From: Bacteroidales bacterium
GTDB taxonomy: Bacteria; Bacteroidota; Bacteroidia; Bacteroidales; UBA3824
DNA: 64,000 bases
Reading direction: 5' to 3'
Assembly (NCBI GenBank): GCA_017417315.1
Contig: JAFPZK010000084.1
Location: forward strand, 93,136 to 157,135
Shown here: piece by piece, positions 26,701 through 34,690 of the stretch
Numbering within the stretch: the stretch's first letter is position 1
Layout: each line of letters opens with the position of its first letter
Program-made: the position numbers and the translations under genes
The notes under the pieces: model-generated
What the model saw: only the letters and a program-made list of their open reading frames with translations
What the model was told of the DNA's origin: nothing
Databases searched by the model: none

Positions 26701-27081
26701 CTCGTACAGACGCACAAATACGACAACTTTTTGTTTTGTATTAATGGTCTTGTTGATTTTCTTGCACAAACCGAGGATTTTCACCGACTCCCTCACGGAG
26801 GTAAGTTGCGCGTCTTTTTCCTCTTTTGCCTTTTTTTCGGGGTCTATGCCCGCTTCCAAGGCTTTAAGACGTTCTCTCTCACGTTTGCGTCTTGTTTTTT
26901 CGTCCTCAATAAGACCGACTTGCTTCTTAAAATCAAGCATTACAGGTTCAGAGGCCTCGGCACCCAACTGCGATACAAGAAAACTCTCCACATACTGCAA
27001 TTCCTTGTCCTCTATGCCGCCGTCCTGCTTGGCAATAAGGGCAAACATCTGAATTAACGCCTTTAATATCTCTTCACTCAT
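23776..27081 (-). CDS. ABC half-transporter with TerB-like and FHA-like N-terminal regions
   Basis: 1101 residues, far longer than ordinary ABC subunits. Residues 1-170 look like a TerB-like helical domain (LIQMFALIAKQDGGIEDKE) with a charged linker. About 195-270 resembles an FHA-like beta domain (RYTGSHDVYLNGSPIF). The ATPase follows: Walker A GASGAGKT 309-316, signature SGGQR 416-420, Walker B VLFVDE 435-440, so NBD precedes TMD as in the ABCG class. A CPHCG motif lies before the membrane domain, which has five or more helices from about 630; the last helix is split off by a long coiled-coil, acidic insertion (about 800-1010), followed by a Lys/Glu-rich cytoplasmic tail. It is the fourth gene downstream of SiaC/B/A homologues, so its transport or its FHA region may be phospho-regulated. 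Substrate unknown. Confidence 0.85.
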   Translation of the reverse strand: MSEEILKALIQMFALIAKQDGGIEDKELQYVESFLVSQLGAEASEPVMLDFKKQVGLIEDEKTRRKRERERLKALEAGIDPEKKAKEEKDAQLTSVRESVKILGLCKKINKTINTKQKVVVFVRLYELVNTSKKFTDQRMAIINTAGEVFNFKSGVINEIKNFVINNDIKTLDYPAILAISDNKYDFEQAKQIHCEGLDSDIFILRQEMETESGELYFMRYTGSHDVYLNGSPIFSDRIYAFAPGATLKMTKGRPIYYSDVVATFQADKTFANLSFNVTDLEFRFPNNAIGLRNINFSECQGRLVGIMGASGAGKTTLLNVLSGITTPSKGSVKINGIDLHREKEKLEGVIGLIPQDDLLIEELTVFENLYFSAKFCFKDMPENEIRAKVDSVLKSLGLYDRKDLKVGNSLNKLISGGQRKRLNIALELIREPSVLFVDEPTSGLSSRDSENVMDLLSELTLKGKLIFVVIHQPSSQIYKMFDKMIILDTGGYMVYYGHPTDAISYFKTIDGQVKSEEGECPHCGNATPEVIFDIIEARKVNEFGSWSNERKIEPPKWEELFHKKITPEVIPDVTTEPPKNLRVPNWVNQFLTYLRRDFKSKISNLQYIFLNLTEAPLLGFILAFLIRYTAANRDGYIFYENENIVPYIFMSIIVALFLGLTVSAEEIFRDRKILKREEFLNLSRSSYLVAKVVILVLISAIQSSLYILVGNSILNFSEPSMYVSFWLVLFPMWVLANMMGLNISSAFNSAVTIYILIPLLMIPQMALGGSMFAFDKLNSIIGSVGKVPIVAECMASRWAYEALMVKQFKDNKFEKNFYEYDKEKQYSSFKQNYYVNELKKAREDAANCLETIVDEDYEYSSDEEKAKIVDSLQNVMEYNLALMREEFAVERQRVPDVDFDFEISDLVVDKYNKDLDEEVEDYLNKLYSYYGKRFNIADKKIESRTEAFQRKAKNLYNIYRDRYHNEKLQEIVKNVYEKKKIIRYKNRLIQQTDPIFLDADNMGFFGFRSHFYAPRKWFCGRYYDTFSFNIMILWLFSLLFYVTLYYDLLKKLVDWGGNLSLKGYKEKLLKLIPKKGEKQPAASVEETPKEKKTVAEEKTE

Positions 27082-27138
27082 AACGCCGGAATTCTAAAAT
27101 GTTAAAATTCTGATTTTAAGACAATTATTCTTTTTACG

Positions 27139-27522
27139 TTAGTCAACAGTATAAGGTACCTGCTCAAATTCAACGTCTACAATATCGGCATATTCCGTAC
27201 CTGCATCCAACATATCCTCGTCGTCATCGGGATAATGCCATTTTACCAAAACGTCGTGTCCGTCGTTCTTTATATCTTCAAGTTTCAAAAGAACGTCAAG
27301 AAGAAGTTTCGACGAAGCCGTATTGAAATACTCCAATTTGAAGTTGAAAACCGTCTTGTCCAACGGGTCGGATGCATACTCGGTGAGCCAATCCAAAATA
27401 GGAGTATAAAAAGCCACCACGTCTTCGGGGAGTGATCTGCCCGAAATTTCAAAAATGTTGTTCTCTTTGTCAAGAGTAACTGTAGGTGTATCGTCCGAAC
27501 CTTGTATTTTTATAACTTGCAT
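27139..27522 (-). CDS. siaC: SiaC-family regulatory phosphoprotein (DUF1987)
   Basis: 127 residues, matching the length of Pseudomonas SiaC. The signature ISGRSLPEDVVAFYTPILDW and EYFNTASSK are present, and Thr68 in FNTAS coincides with the phosphorylated Thr68 of Pseudomonas aeruginosa SiaC. In that system SiaB phosphorylates SiaC, SiaA removes the phosphate, and unphosphorylated SiaC activates the diguanylate cyclase SiaD. No GGDEF gene is in this window, so the downstream target must differ or lie elsewhere; the neighbouring ABC protein with an FHA-like region is a candidate. Spaced 13 bases after the SiaB gene. Confidence 0.9.
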   Translation of the reverse strand: MQVIKIQGSDDTPTVTLDKENNIFEISGRSLPEDVVAFYTPILDWLTEYASDPLDKTVFNFKLEYFNTASSKLLLDVLLKLEDIKNDGHDVLVKWHYPDDDEDMLDAGTEYADIVDVEFEQVPYTVD

Positions 27523-27535
27523 AATAATAAATTTT

Positions 27536-28114
27536 TTATTCTTTGATTCTTGAAATGGTTGATGTTAATACGAAAAACGAATTTGTGCTGTCAATTTTTA
27601 AGAAACTGAACAACAATTTTTCTCCCGTTTTGCGGGCGATGTCAATAAACCCCAAACCTGCACCGCCTCGGTCAGAAATATGACCTTCGCGCATTTGCTG
27701 CTTGTAAAGTTTGTTAAGCCCGTCTTTGTCGAGTTTGTTGATGTTCTCCAAAATTCCGCGCAATTTGTCAACGTTTTCGTTTTTAATAATGTTTCCGGTA
27801 GTAACATTGTACTCCGTATCGCCTTTTGAGACCATAAATATGCCCCGTCCGTCTTTTGCAGAGGTATTCGGCGAACCTTCGGAGTGCTTGCTGATGTTTT
27901 GAAGGCACTCCACCATAACGTGAAAGACCTTCTTTTGCACCGAACTCGCGTCCTCCTCCCTGACCATATTGGTCTCGGTTAGCGAAGTAAACGCCTTAGT
28001 AATCTGATGCGTTATTTCGCCTTCGTATGCCAAATTTATTTTGTTCCTCTTCATCTTAACGTAGAAGTCATAAACAAAATCAAGCGATTCCTTATGTTCT
28101 TTCATACTTGCCAT
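27536..28114 (-). CDS. siaB: SiaB-family protein kinase (DUF6272)
   Basis: 192-residue GHKL-type kinase. The N-box is FHVMVECLQNISKHS, with Glu69 and Asn73 in the expected Mg/ATP positions, and the glycine-rich motif GGAGLGFIDIARKTG lies near residues 150-165. It should phosphorylate the SiaC homologue encoded immediately downstream, working against the SpoIIE-type phosphatase encoded upstream. Spacing on both sides is under 30 bases, indicating one operon. Alternative: a conventional anti-sigma kinase; the partner DUF1987 gene argues for the Sia type. Confidence 0.9.
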   Translation of the reverse strand: MASMKEHKESLDFVYDFYVKMKRNKINLAYEGEITHQITKAFTSLTETNMVREEDASSVQKKVFHVMVECLQNISKHSEGSPNTSAKDGRGIFMVSKGDTEYNVTTGNIIKNENVDKLRGILENINKLDKDGLNKLYKQQMREGHISDRGGAGLGFIDIARKTGEKLLFSFLKIDSTNSFFVLTSTISRIKE

Positions 28115-28143
28115 ATATGTTTACATTATGATGAAACGTTTTT

Positions 28144-30783
28144 TTAAAATTCTATACCAATAAGCAGAATGTCGTCCACCTGCTTGTAAGAGCCTTTCCA
28201 TTGCAGAAAATCGCTCTCAAACAATTCTTTGTACTGAGCCATCGTGAAATCAGGATTTCCCGTTATGAGTTCCTCAATTCGTCCCGGACGGTATTTTCTT
28301 CCCGCCTCCCCTCCTACTTGGTCTGGCAAACCGTCTGAGAAAAAGAACACTTTTTCACCCGGGTTAAACTTAATTTCAAAATTTTCAAATTCCTTTTCCT
28401 TGCCTTTACGGGTCGGTTTTCCGCCGATAGCCTGAGGTGTACCTTTATATTTTACCAACTCTTTGTTAGAGTTAAGATAGTACAAAGGTCTATGAGCACC
28501 TGCGTAATGCAAGGTTTGGGTCTCAAAGTTAATTTTACATAAAGCAATATCCATGCCATCTCTTGCCTCAGTCTCGTCGCTATCTTGCTTCAAAGTCTTC
28601 TTAACGCCGGTGTGCAAGAGGTCAAGTACCTGACCAGCATTAAGTTTGTCGGCATGGTCGGCTATTATGTTAAGGTTAAAATATCCGATAAACGAGAGCA
28701 ATGCACCCGGCACACCGTGTCCCGTACAGTCAACGGCTGCAATGTAAATGTTTTCGTCCTTGTCGAAAAACCACGGAAAGTCGCCGCTGACAACGTCTCT
28801 CGGACGGTAAAACATAAAGAATTTCGGCAGTCTGGCTCCGATAGCATCGAGGCTCGGAATAATCGCTGACTGGATTCTTTGCGCGTAGTTGATGGACTCG
28901 GTAATACTCTTGTTCTTTTCTTCGATTTCCATTTCGATACGTTTGCGCTCGGTAATGTCGTGAGCCACAAACAAAATGGTCTCCAATTCTTTCTCCTTGT
29001 TGAACTCAGGAATAGCGTTGAATTGAATGATAATATCTTCATCACCGTCGGTCGGAAAAGTTGTTTCAGTATCAAACATTCTTTGATTATGAACAACCTG
29101 CTCCAATGCCTCTTTAAAGAACGTTGAAATTTTTTCGTTGAGTTCCACTTCGTCGATTTGCTTCTGTAACAAATCCTCTTTCTTAACACCCGTAAATTGC
29201 TCTGCAACAGGGTTGACATAGAAGAATTTGCCGTCGGGCGAAAGACGTAAAATTGCGTCCAAAGAGTTCTCTGAAAGTGCCTGCATTTCACCGCTCATAC
29301 GCTGAGCCTTTTCAGCAATCTTTCTAACGGTGATGTCTCGCGTGTTGAAAATAATACCCTGAATTGCGGCATTACTCAACAAGTTACGACCTGAGGCTTC
29401 AAGCCACAATACTTCGTCGTTAGTTTTTTTGAACTGATACTCAAACGTAACGGGTTCTTCCGGCTCCGAAATAAGTTTTTTGAACACTTCCTGAAACTTA
29501 CTTCTTGAATTGTCGTCAAACTTTTCGTAAGCCGTTTTTCCGATAATATAATCGGGGTCGTAACCCAAAATGCTCTTTGAAGACGGGCTTTCGTAGGTTA
29601 CGATTGCATTTTCGTCATAAATAGAGATGACCTCAGAGGCGTTTTCAAGAAGTGCATACTGACGTTTTTGACCGCGTTCCACCTCGCGGATTTGCGCCTG
29701 CAAGTTTTTGTTGACCTCTTGAAGTTCCAACTGCGCCTTTTTCATATCCTCGGCGTTTTTGCGGAGTTCGTCCTCGTTTTTCTGCAACTGACGAGTCATC
29801 GTCTGCGCTTCTTGGAGAAGTTTTTCTGTCGTGGCGTTAACACGCAAGTTGAATATGGTCTGCGCAATAATTTCGCTCACCTCTTTTATAAGGCGTAAGG
29901 TCTTGTCGGGCATATCGTCTTCCAAAGAGGCAAACTCGATAACACCTTGAAGTTTTTCGTCGTTGATAAGAGGTGAAAGAAGAAGCGTTTTAGGCTTTTT
30001 GTCGCCCAAAATACCCGAAGAAATTGTTACATAATCGTCCGGAATCTCTTTTCTGTAAATGATGTCGCGCTCAAAAGCCGCCTGACCTACCAAGCCGATA
30101 CCGATTTTAAATTCCTGAGTTATGTATTTTTTTCTGTTGTATGCGTAAGTTGCGATGTTAGAGAGTACTTTGTTGTCGTCATCATAAAGATAAAACGCAC
30201 CCTGAACAGCCCCCATATACTCTATCAAATTGATAATAGTCTCGTATGCGAGTTCGCTGATGTTGTTTCTCTGACGAAGAATATCACCGATGATTTCCTT
30301 ACCTTTTGCAATCCAGTTTTGCTCGTTTTCACGCTGAGAGGTTGCCACAAGGTTGTTTTTCATTATAAGGAGCGAACGTCCGAGAAGGTCGTCCTCGTCA
30401 ATTTCAGAAGTGTCAAAAAACAAATCGCCTTCACCAATACGCTTTGCAATCATGGAGTTTTTGCGGAAAATCTCATTCTTGTCTGCAAGCATCGTCTCCA
30501 ATTCCTCGTTCTGACGACGGTTTTTTACAGCAAAATAATTGAAAATAAGCGCAATGATAATCGGTGCCAAATCAATGACATAAAGCACGGGCGTTCTGTC
30601 ATGAAGATACGGAATCTTAGTGTAATCAAACTGGATATGTTTAATTTGAAACTCCGTTAAAATAGAAACAAGAGGGAACAACAAGCCGATACAAAAACCG
30701 ATTAAGGTGTATTTCAACACCAAATTTCGGCTTGAATTGTTCTTGCTTGCCGCAGTTGATATGTCAGTTTCCTGCTTCGTCAT
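28144..30783 (-). CDS. Membrane GAF/PAS sensor with SpoIIE-type PP2C phosphatase (SiaA-like)
   Basis: 879 residues. Two N-terminal membrane helices (about 27-45 and 68-88) are followed by a coiled linker, a GAF domain (about 165-315), a coiled coil, two PAS domains (about 375-495 and 505-620; ARNL..GIIFNTRDIT, and LSPDGKFFYVNPVAEQF) and a C-terminal SpoIIE phosphatase (about 640-879) with VSGDFPWFF, AAVDCTGHGVPGALLS, LHYAGAHRPLYYL, FSDGLPDQVGG and DDILLIGIEF. The acidic metal ligands are all present. By analogy with SiaA it dephosphorylates the SiaC homologue in response to a signal sensed at the membrane or by GAF/PAS. It differs from Pseudomonas SiaA, which has a periplasmic sensor and HAMP. 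Confidence 0.9.
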   Translation of the reverse strand: MTKQETDISTAASKNNSSRNLVLKYTLIGFCIGLLFPLVSILTEFQIKHIQFDYTKIPYLHDRTPVLYVIDLAPIIIALIFNYFAVKNRRQNEELETMLADKNEIFRKNSMIAKRIGEGDLFFDTSEIDEDDLLGRSLLIMKNNLVATSQRENEQNWIAKGKEIIGDILRQRNNISELAYETIINLIEYMGAVQGAFYLYDDDNKVLSNIATYAYNRKKYITQEFKIGIGLVGQAAFERDIIYRKEIPDDYVTISSGILGDKKPKTLLLSPLINDEKLQGVIEFASLEDDMPDKTLRLIKEVSEIIAQTIFNLRVNATTEKLLQEAQTMTRQLQKNEDELRKNAEDMKKAQLELQEVNKNLQAQIREVERGQKRQYALLENASEVISIYDENAIVTYESPSSKSILGYDPDYIIGKTAYEKFDDNSRSKFQEVFKKLISEPEEPVTFEYQFKKTNDEVLWLEASGRNLLSNAAIQGIIFNTRDITVRKIAEKAQRMSGEMQALSENSLDAILRLSPDGKFFYVNPVAEQFTGVKKEDLLQKQIDEVELNEKISTFFKEALEQVVHNQRMFDTETTFPTDGDEDIIIQFNAIPEFNKEKELETILFVAHDITERKRIEMEIEEKNKSITESINYAQRIQSAIIPSLDAIGARLPKFFMFYRPRDVVSGDFPWFFDKDENIYIAAVDCTGHGVPGALLSFIGYFNLNIIADHADKLNAGQVLDLLHTGVKKTLKQDSDETEARDGMDIALCKINFETQTLHYAGAHRPLYYLNSNKELVKYKGTPQAIGGKPTRKGKEKEFENFEIKFNPGEKVFFFSDGLPDQVGGEAGRKYRPGRIEELITGNPDFTMAQYKELFESDFLQWKGSYKQVDDILLIGIEF

Positions 30784-30855
30784 TTTCTTTAAAAAATACG
30801 GTTGTAAAAGTACGGATTTTTTTACAATAAAAAAATTTTTTTCCTCAGTTTTTTT

Positions 30856-33432
30856 CTACTTGTCAAAACTTGCCAGCCAATTGTGATATTTTTCATCAAC
30901 CGAGGATTGCCGTCCGCTTTCAGCAAGGCTGTTAACTTTCTCAAATTCGCCGAGTTTGGTTTTCAGCGAACTTTCATTCGCTTTGGTCAAAGAAAGTTGC
31001 GAAGAAAGTTCTTCGTTTTGTTTTCTCAAATGTTCCACCTGCTTCATCGCCTGCTCTTCAATCTCTTTATGAGCCGTGATGTCAATAGCGGTATAAAGCA
31101 CTTTGAAAACTTTTCCTTGTGTATCCTTAACCGGCGTATACTGGTTTATCAGCCAAATGTCGTGTCCCGTGAGTTTACTCTTACGTTTTACGGTCATTTG
31201 GTGTAAATTACCTTCACAAACATTTTGCCATAATGCTTTAAATTCGACAATTTCTTCATCAGGAATAAACGTTAAAATGTTTTTTCCCTTTGTCGTTTCA
31301 AAGTCATAACCCATGGTCTTGATGTGTTTCTGATTGGCAGCCAACAAGTTACCTTCAACAGAATACTCGGCTTTCATAAGAGTTTCGTCGATAGCGGTCA
31401 TCACTGAAACCATTTCGATACGGTTCTTTGCCATGCTTTCCTGAGTTGCCATGAGCATTTCCGCCCTTTCAGTACTCTCCGCCAAAAGCCGCTTGTTTTT
31501 CTCCTCCGTAACCTGCTGCTCGGTAATATCGTTTGCAATATAAAGCACTTTTATAACCACGCCGTTCTGGTCGAAAATCGGCGTAAACTGCGCCAAAAGC
31601 CAAATAACTTCGCCGTATTTGTTTTTTTGGTTATAAGTGTTCTGATAAGACTGACCCGCACAAATATTTTGCCATACGATGTCGAAATTGTCAAGATATT
31701 TGTCGTCGAGAATAGTCTTGATGTTTCTGCCGATAAGTTCGTCCTTGCGGTAACCGAGTGCAGACAAGAACTTCTGGTTAGCCGACTCAAAAACGCCCTG
31801 ATTGTCAAGTTCGGCTTTCAAAAGGGTCTCGTCAACGGCAGAAAGAATACCTGCCATCTCAGCCTCACGTCTTTGAGCCTCGTCTCTTGCAACGGTCATC
31901 TCGTCCATCGTCTTATGAAGTTCAACCTCACGGACAGCCAACTCGTCAGATTTTTTCTGAGATTCTGAAAGAAGTTCTGCCGTCCTGATGTTGATTCTCT
32001 GTGATGAAAGCGTAGAAGCAATAGAATCACCGAGTTGCTCCACAAACTGTATCTCAAAAGGTCTGAGCAAGTTAAACGATGCCAACTCGATAACACCCAT
32101 GATTTTGTCTTCTGATTTCAAAGGAACAATCAGCAAGCATTTCGGTTTTGAATCTCCTAAGCCAGACTCTATTTCCATATAATCCTCAGGGACATCAGTA
32201 ATATAAATAGTGTTTTTCTCTAAAGCGCAAACACCGATTAAACCGTCTCCCAAAGGCACTTTCCTCGTCAAAAACTTCTTTCTGTCGTAAGCAAAAGCCG
32301 ACGCCATCTCCAAAAATATGTGCTGAGGATCGCTGTCGTCAAGAACAAACAAACCGCCCTGACTCGCATTAATATAATGTACGAGGTTTTTGATAACATC
32401 GTCGGAAAGTTTCGTGATATTGTCGTTGGAATGGCGCATAATGTCGCCGAATTTTGCAAGACCCTGAGTCGTCCAGTTACGCTGCTCGTCTTCCAAACGG
32501 CGTTGTTTCTGCTCTTTTTCGGTCTCCACCAAACGGTCGCGAAGGTCGATAAGACTTTTTGCCATCGAACCCTCAGGTGCTTCAACGGAAGCTTTCGCGT
32601 CGTAAACACCTTTTGCAATCTCGTTAGAGAACTCCGTAAGTTTCTTAAACAATTCCGCCGTATCGTTAACGTTTTTGTTGATTTGTCCGAAATCAGAACC
32701 GTCTTCCACGAGTTTATTCTCAGGAACGATACCCTTACTGAGTTTCTTGGTAAAGCCGTCAAAATCCATAAAAGATTTTTTCAACACCTTTATAATATAT
32801 AGTGCCGTAAAAAATGCCAACAACAAAAGAGGCAATATCAACACGCCGGAAATAATCAACGTCTTAGAAATCTCGTCCCTTATAAACTGCTCGCCAGACA
32901 AAAGATTTTTGCGGTGCATCTGATACATCTGATCAAGAGTTTTGCGCATTTGATTAAACGCACTAATCTCCTTGATTGAAAGCAACTGACGAGCCGTCTC
33001 TACGTTGCCGTTAATCATAAGACGGATAATGTCTTTGTTGATATTCTGATAAATAACAAATTCATTCTTAAACTTATCAAGCATTTTGAGTTCTTCGGAG
33101 GTCTGCAAAGTATTTTCATACTCTTTCAACTTAATCTCGTAAAACTGATTGAATTTATTATGATGACGCTGAATAGCCACTACATCAGTCTCGTTTTCCA
33201 CAATGGCGTGATTCTGAACAACCAAAGAATATATCTCCTCGGTCATCGCATAAAGGGGATAAATGCCGTTAGCCTGACGCAGAGTAAAGGAGTCAATATC
33301 ATTTTTAACACCGCTGACAAGAAAAAATACATAAACCCCGAAGAATATAACGTATACCGACAATACGGTAAACATTAGGGCTATCTTGCTCCTAAGGTTC
33401 AATCTATCAAATATTTGACGAATAAATTCCAT
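30856..33432 (-). CDS. Membrane sensor with GAF and two PAS domains, no output domain
   Basis: 858 residues. Membrane helices at about 18-40 and 193-215 enclose a helical extracytoplasmic domain like four-helix-bundle chemoreceptor sensors. Inside follow a HAMP-like stretch, a GAF domain (about 325-475) clearly paralogous to that of the SiaA-like protein (SQGGLFVLDD, GLIGVCALEKNTIYITDVP), two tandem similar PAS domains (about 540-655 and 670-790, both with ADETLLKAE / DETLMKAE and VLYxAxDIT) and a C-terminal coiled coil. There is no kinase, cyclase or MCP signalling hairpin, so output must go through protein contacts, perhaps with the SiaA-like phosphatase 72 bases downstream. A CheR gene is divergent from it. 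Confidence 0.87.
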   Translation of the reverse strand: MEFIRQIFDRLNLRSKIALMFTVLSVYVIFFGVYVFFLVSGVKNDIDSFTLRQANGIYPLYAMTEEIYSLVVQNHAIVENETDVVAIQRHHNKFNQFYEIKLKEYENTLQTSEELKMLDKFKNEFVIYQNINKDIIRLMINGNVETARQLLSIKEISAFNQMRKTLDQMYQMHRKNLLSGEQFIRDEISKTLIISGVLILPLLLLAFFTALYIIKVLKKSFMDFDGFTKKLSKGIVPENKLVEDGSDFGQINKNVNDTAELFKKLTEFSNEIAKGVYDAKASVEAPEGSMAKSLIDLRDRLVETEKEQKQRRLEDEQRNWTTQGLAKFGDIMRHSNDNITKLSDDVIKNLVHYINASQGGLFVLDDSDPQHIFLEMASAFAYDRKKFLTRKVPLGDGLIGVCALEKNTIYITDVPEDYMEIESGLGDSKPKCLLIVPLKSEDKIMGVIELASFNLLRPFEIQFVEQLGDSIASTLSSQRINIRTAELLSESQKKSDELAVREVELHKTMDEMTVARDEAQRREAEMAGILSAVDETLLKAELDNQGVFESANQKFLSALGYRKDELIGRNIKTILDDKYLDNFDIVWQNICAGQSYQNTYNQKNKYGEVIWLLAQFTPIFDQNGVVIKVLYIANDITEQQVTEEKNKRLLAESTERAEMLMATQESMAKNRIEMVSVMTAIDETLMKAEYSVEGNLLAANQKHIKTMGYDFETTKGKNILTFIPDEEIVEFKALWQNVCEGNLHQMTVKRKSKLTGHDIWLINQYTPVKDTQGKVFKVLYTAIDITAHKEIEEQAMKQVEHLRKQNEELSSQLSLTKANESSLKTKLGEFEKVNSLAESGRQSSVDEKYHNWLASFDK

Positions 33433-33493
33433 TCTGCCGTGTTTAAATATTCAGTTATTTTTTCTTGTTAAAACAGTTAAAAATCTTAAAGGT

Positions 33494-33501
33494 CAAATTT
33501 A
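33494..33501 (-). promoter_or_regulatory. Promoter (-7 box) of the Sia-type operon
   Basis: TAAATTTG matches the -7 box exactly, 62 bases upstream of the sensor start codon. The 319-base region 33433-33751 between the divergent genes holds this box, the cheR promoter, and otherwise only A+T-rich sequence with poly-T and poly-A tracts. Confidence 0.5.
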
Positions 33502-33734
33502 AGAATAATTTTTTGATTTTGTGTCAACTTTGCCGTATTTTTTTTTAATAAAATCTTAAAAAAAACGCTTATCAACTGATAATCAAAAAATTATAATCCT
33601 AATTTTATTTTAAGATTATTTCAGACATTTTGTATGCCTAACCGTTACAAAATCAAAAAATATGCCGAAAGCCCAAACGGAATTTTTTTTTTGAAATTAG
33701 TCATTTTTTATTGTATTAATTTATAAAAATTCTT

Positions 33735-33742
33735 TACTTTTG
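33735..33742 (+). promoter_or_regulatory. Promoter (-7 box) of cheR
   Basis: TACTTTTG is an exact -7 box only nine bases before the first ATG (33752), so the mRNA would be nearly leaderless. TATTG at 33709-33713 is the best -33 candidate, 21 bases upstream. Confidence 0.55.
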
Positions 33743-33751
33743 CACTTTGAT

Positions 33752-34624
33752 ATGATAATGGATTATACAGGCGATATACCGGACAAAGACATTTTCAGGC
33801 TTCAAAATGCCATCAGGGAAGTTTCGACGTACGATTTCTCCGACTATTCGTATAATAGTTTTTACCGCAGGGTGGAGAAAATACTCTCAGACTTCGGGAC
33901 GGATATTGAAACCCTGATAAGAAATGTTAAAAAAGATTACAATTTTCTCGAAAAAGTTGTAAGAAACATCACCGTAAACACAACGGAGATTTTTCGCGAC
34001 CCCGACACGTGGTTTTTTATACGCCAAGCCATAGAACAAAAACTTTCTAAAAACGAAAACATCAACATCTGGCATGCAGGGTGCAGCACGGGTTTGGAGG
34101 TGTATTCGCTGATGATTATCCTCAACGAAATGAACCTCTTGGAAAAAGCCTCAATATACGCCTCAGACATCAATGCAAACGTCTTAAATACCGCTATGTC
34201 AGGTAGATACAAGTATCACGAACTTATCAATTACCTCGATAATTTCGACAAGGCGTTAAACGAGTCCGAAAACATGAAAAAACATTACCCAAATGTTGAT
34301 ATGAATAAATACATCAAGGTAAACAAGTTTAACGACAACGTACAAATGGCAGATTTTTTAGTTGACAAACCGCTTTTTATAAAACACGATTTGGTAACTT
34401 GCAAAAATATCTTTGAAAAAAAATTCGACATGATTCTCTGCCGGAACGTTTTAATATATTTTAACCACGACCTGCAAAACAAAGTGATAACTTTCTTTTA
34501 TGAAAATCTTACTAAAAACGGTTGCCTCGTAATAGGCCGTCATGAAGGAATCATAGGGTCGGTAAGCGCGAATTTTGAGAAAAAAGAATCCGTTTATTTC
34601 CGCAAAAGCAAAGCCTTGTTCTGA
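33752..34624 (+). CDS. cheR: CheR-family protein-glutamate methyltransferase
   Basis: 290 residues from the ATG at 33752; a TTG at 33740 lies inside the -7 box and is rejected, and ATG 33758 is also possible. It has the CheR N-terminal helical domain (residues 5-75), NTTEIFRD, the SAM-binding motif IWHAGCSTGLEVYSL (the usual second acidic residue is Leu), a loss-of-acid variation worth noting, and the C-terminal MILCRNVLIYF, which supplies the adenine pocket. CheR methylates chemoreceptor glutamates, but no CheA, CheW, CheB or MCP is encoded here. Being divergent from a membrane sensor of receptor-like architecture suggests a non-chemotactic signalling use. Confidence 0.9.
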   Translation: MIMDYTGDIPDKDIFRLQNAIREVSTYDFSDYSYNSFYRRVEKILSDFGTDIETLIRNVKKDYNFLEKVVRNITVNTTEIFRDPDTWFFIRQAIEQKLSKNENINIWHAGCSTGLEVYSLMIILNEMNLLEKASIYASDINANVLNTAMSGRYKYHELINYLDNFDKALNESENMKKHYPNVDMNKYIKVNKFNDNVQMADFLVDKPLFIKHDLVTCKNIFEKKFDMILCRNVLIYFNHDLQNKVITFFYENLTKNGCLVIGRHEGIIGSVSANFEKKESVYFRKSKALF

Positions 34625-34635
34625 AATCAGTACAA

Positions 34636-34643
34636 TATTTTTG
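34636..34643 (+). promoter_or_regulatory. Promoter (-7 box) of the T9SS cargo/PorP cluster
   Basis: TATTTTTG is an exact -7 box, with CTTG ending at 34618, 17 bases upstream. The leader would be about 40 bases. Confidence 0.5.
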
Positions 34644-34690
34644 GCATTTTTATTGTTTTATATACGCAAAACCAATAATACTATAAAAAA

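Noticed and set aside
26059..27057. 332-codon open frame antisense to the ABC transporter gene
   Set aside because: Length alone is notable, but the product shows no domain, no signal and no promoter, while the opposite strand codes for an intact TerB-like/ABC protein.
27139..28114. Anti-sigma factor/anti-anti-sigma pair controlling an alternative sigma factor
   Set aside because: The phosphoprotein is of the DUF1987 (SiaC) type rather than STAS, and no sigma factor gene is present.
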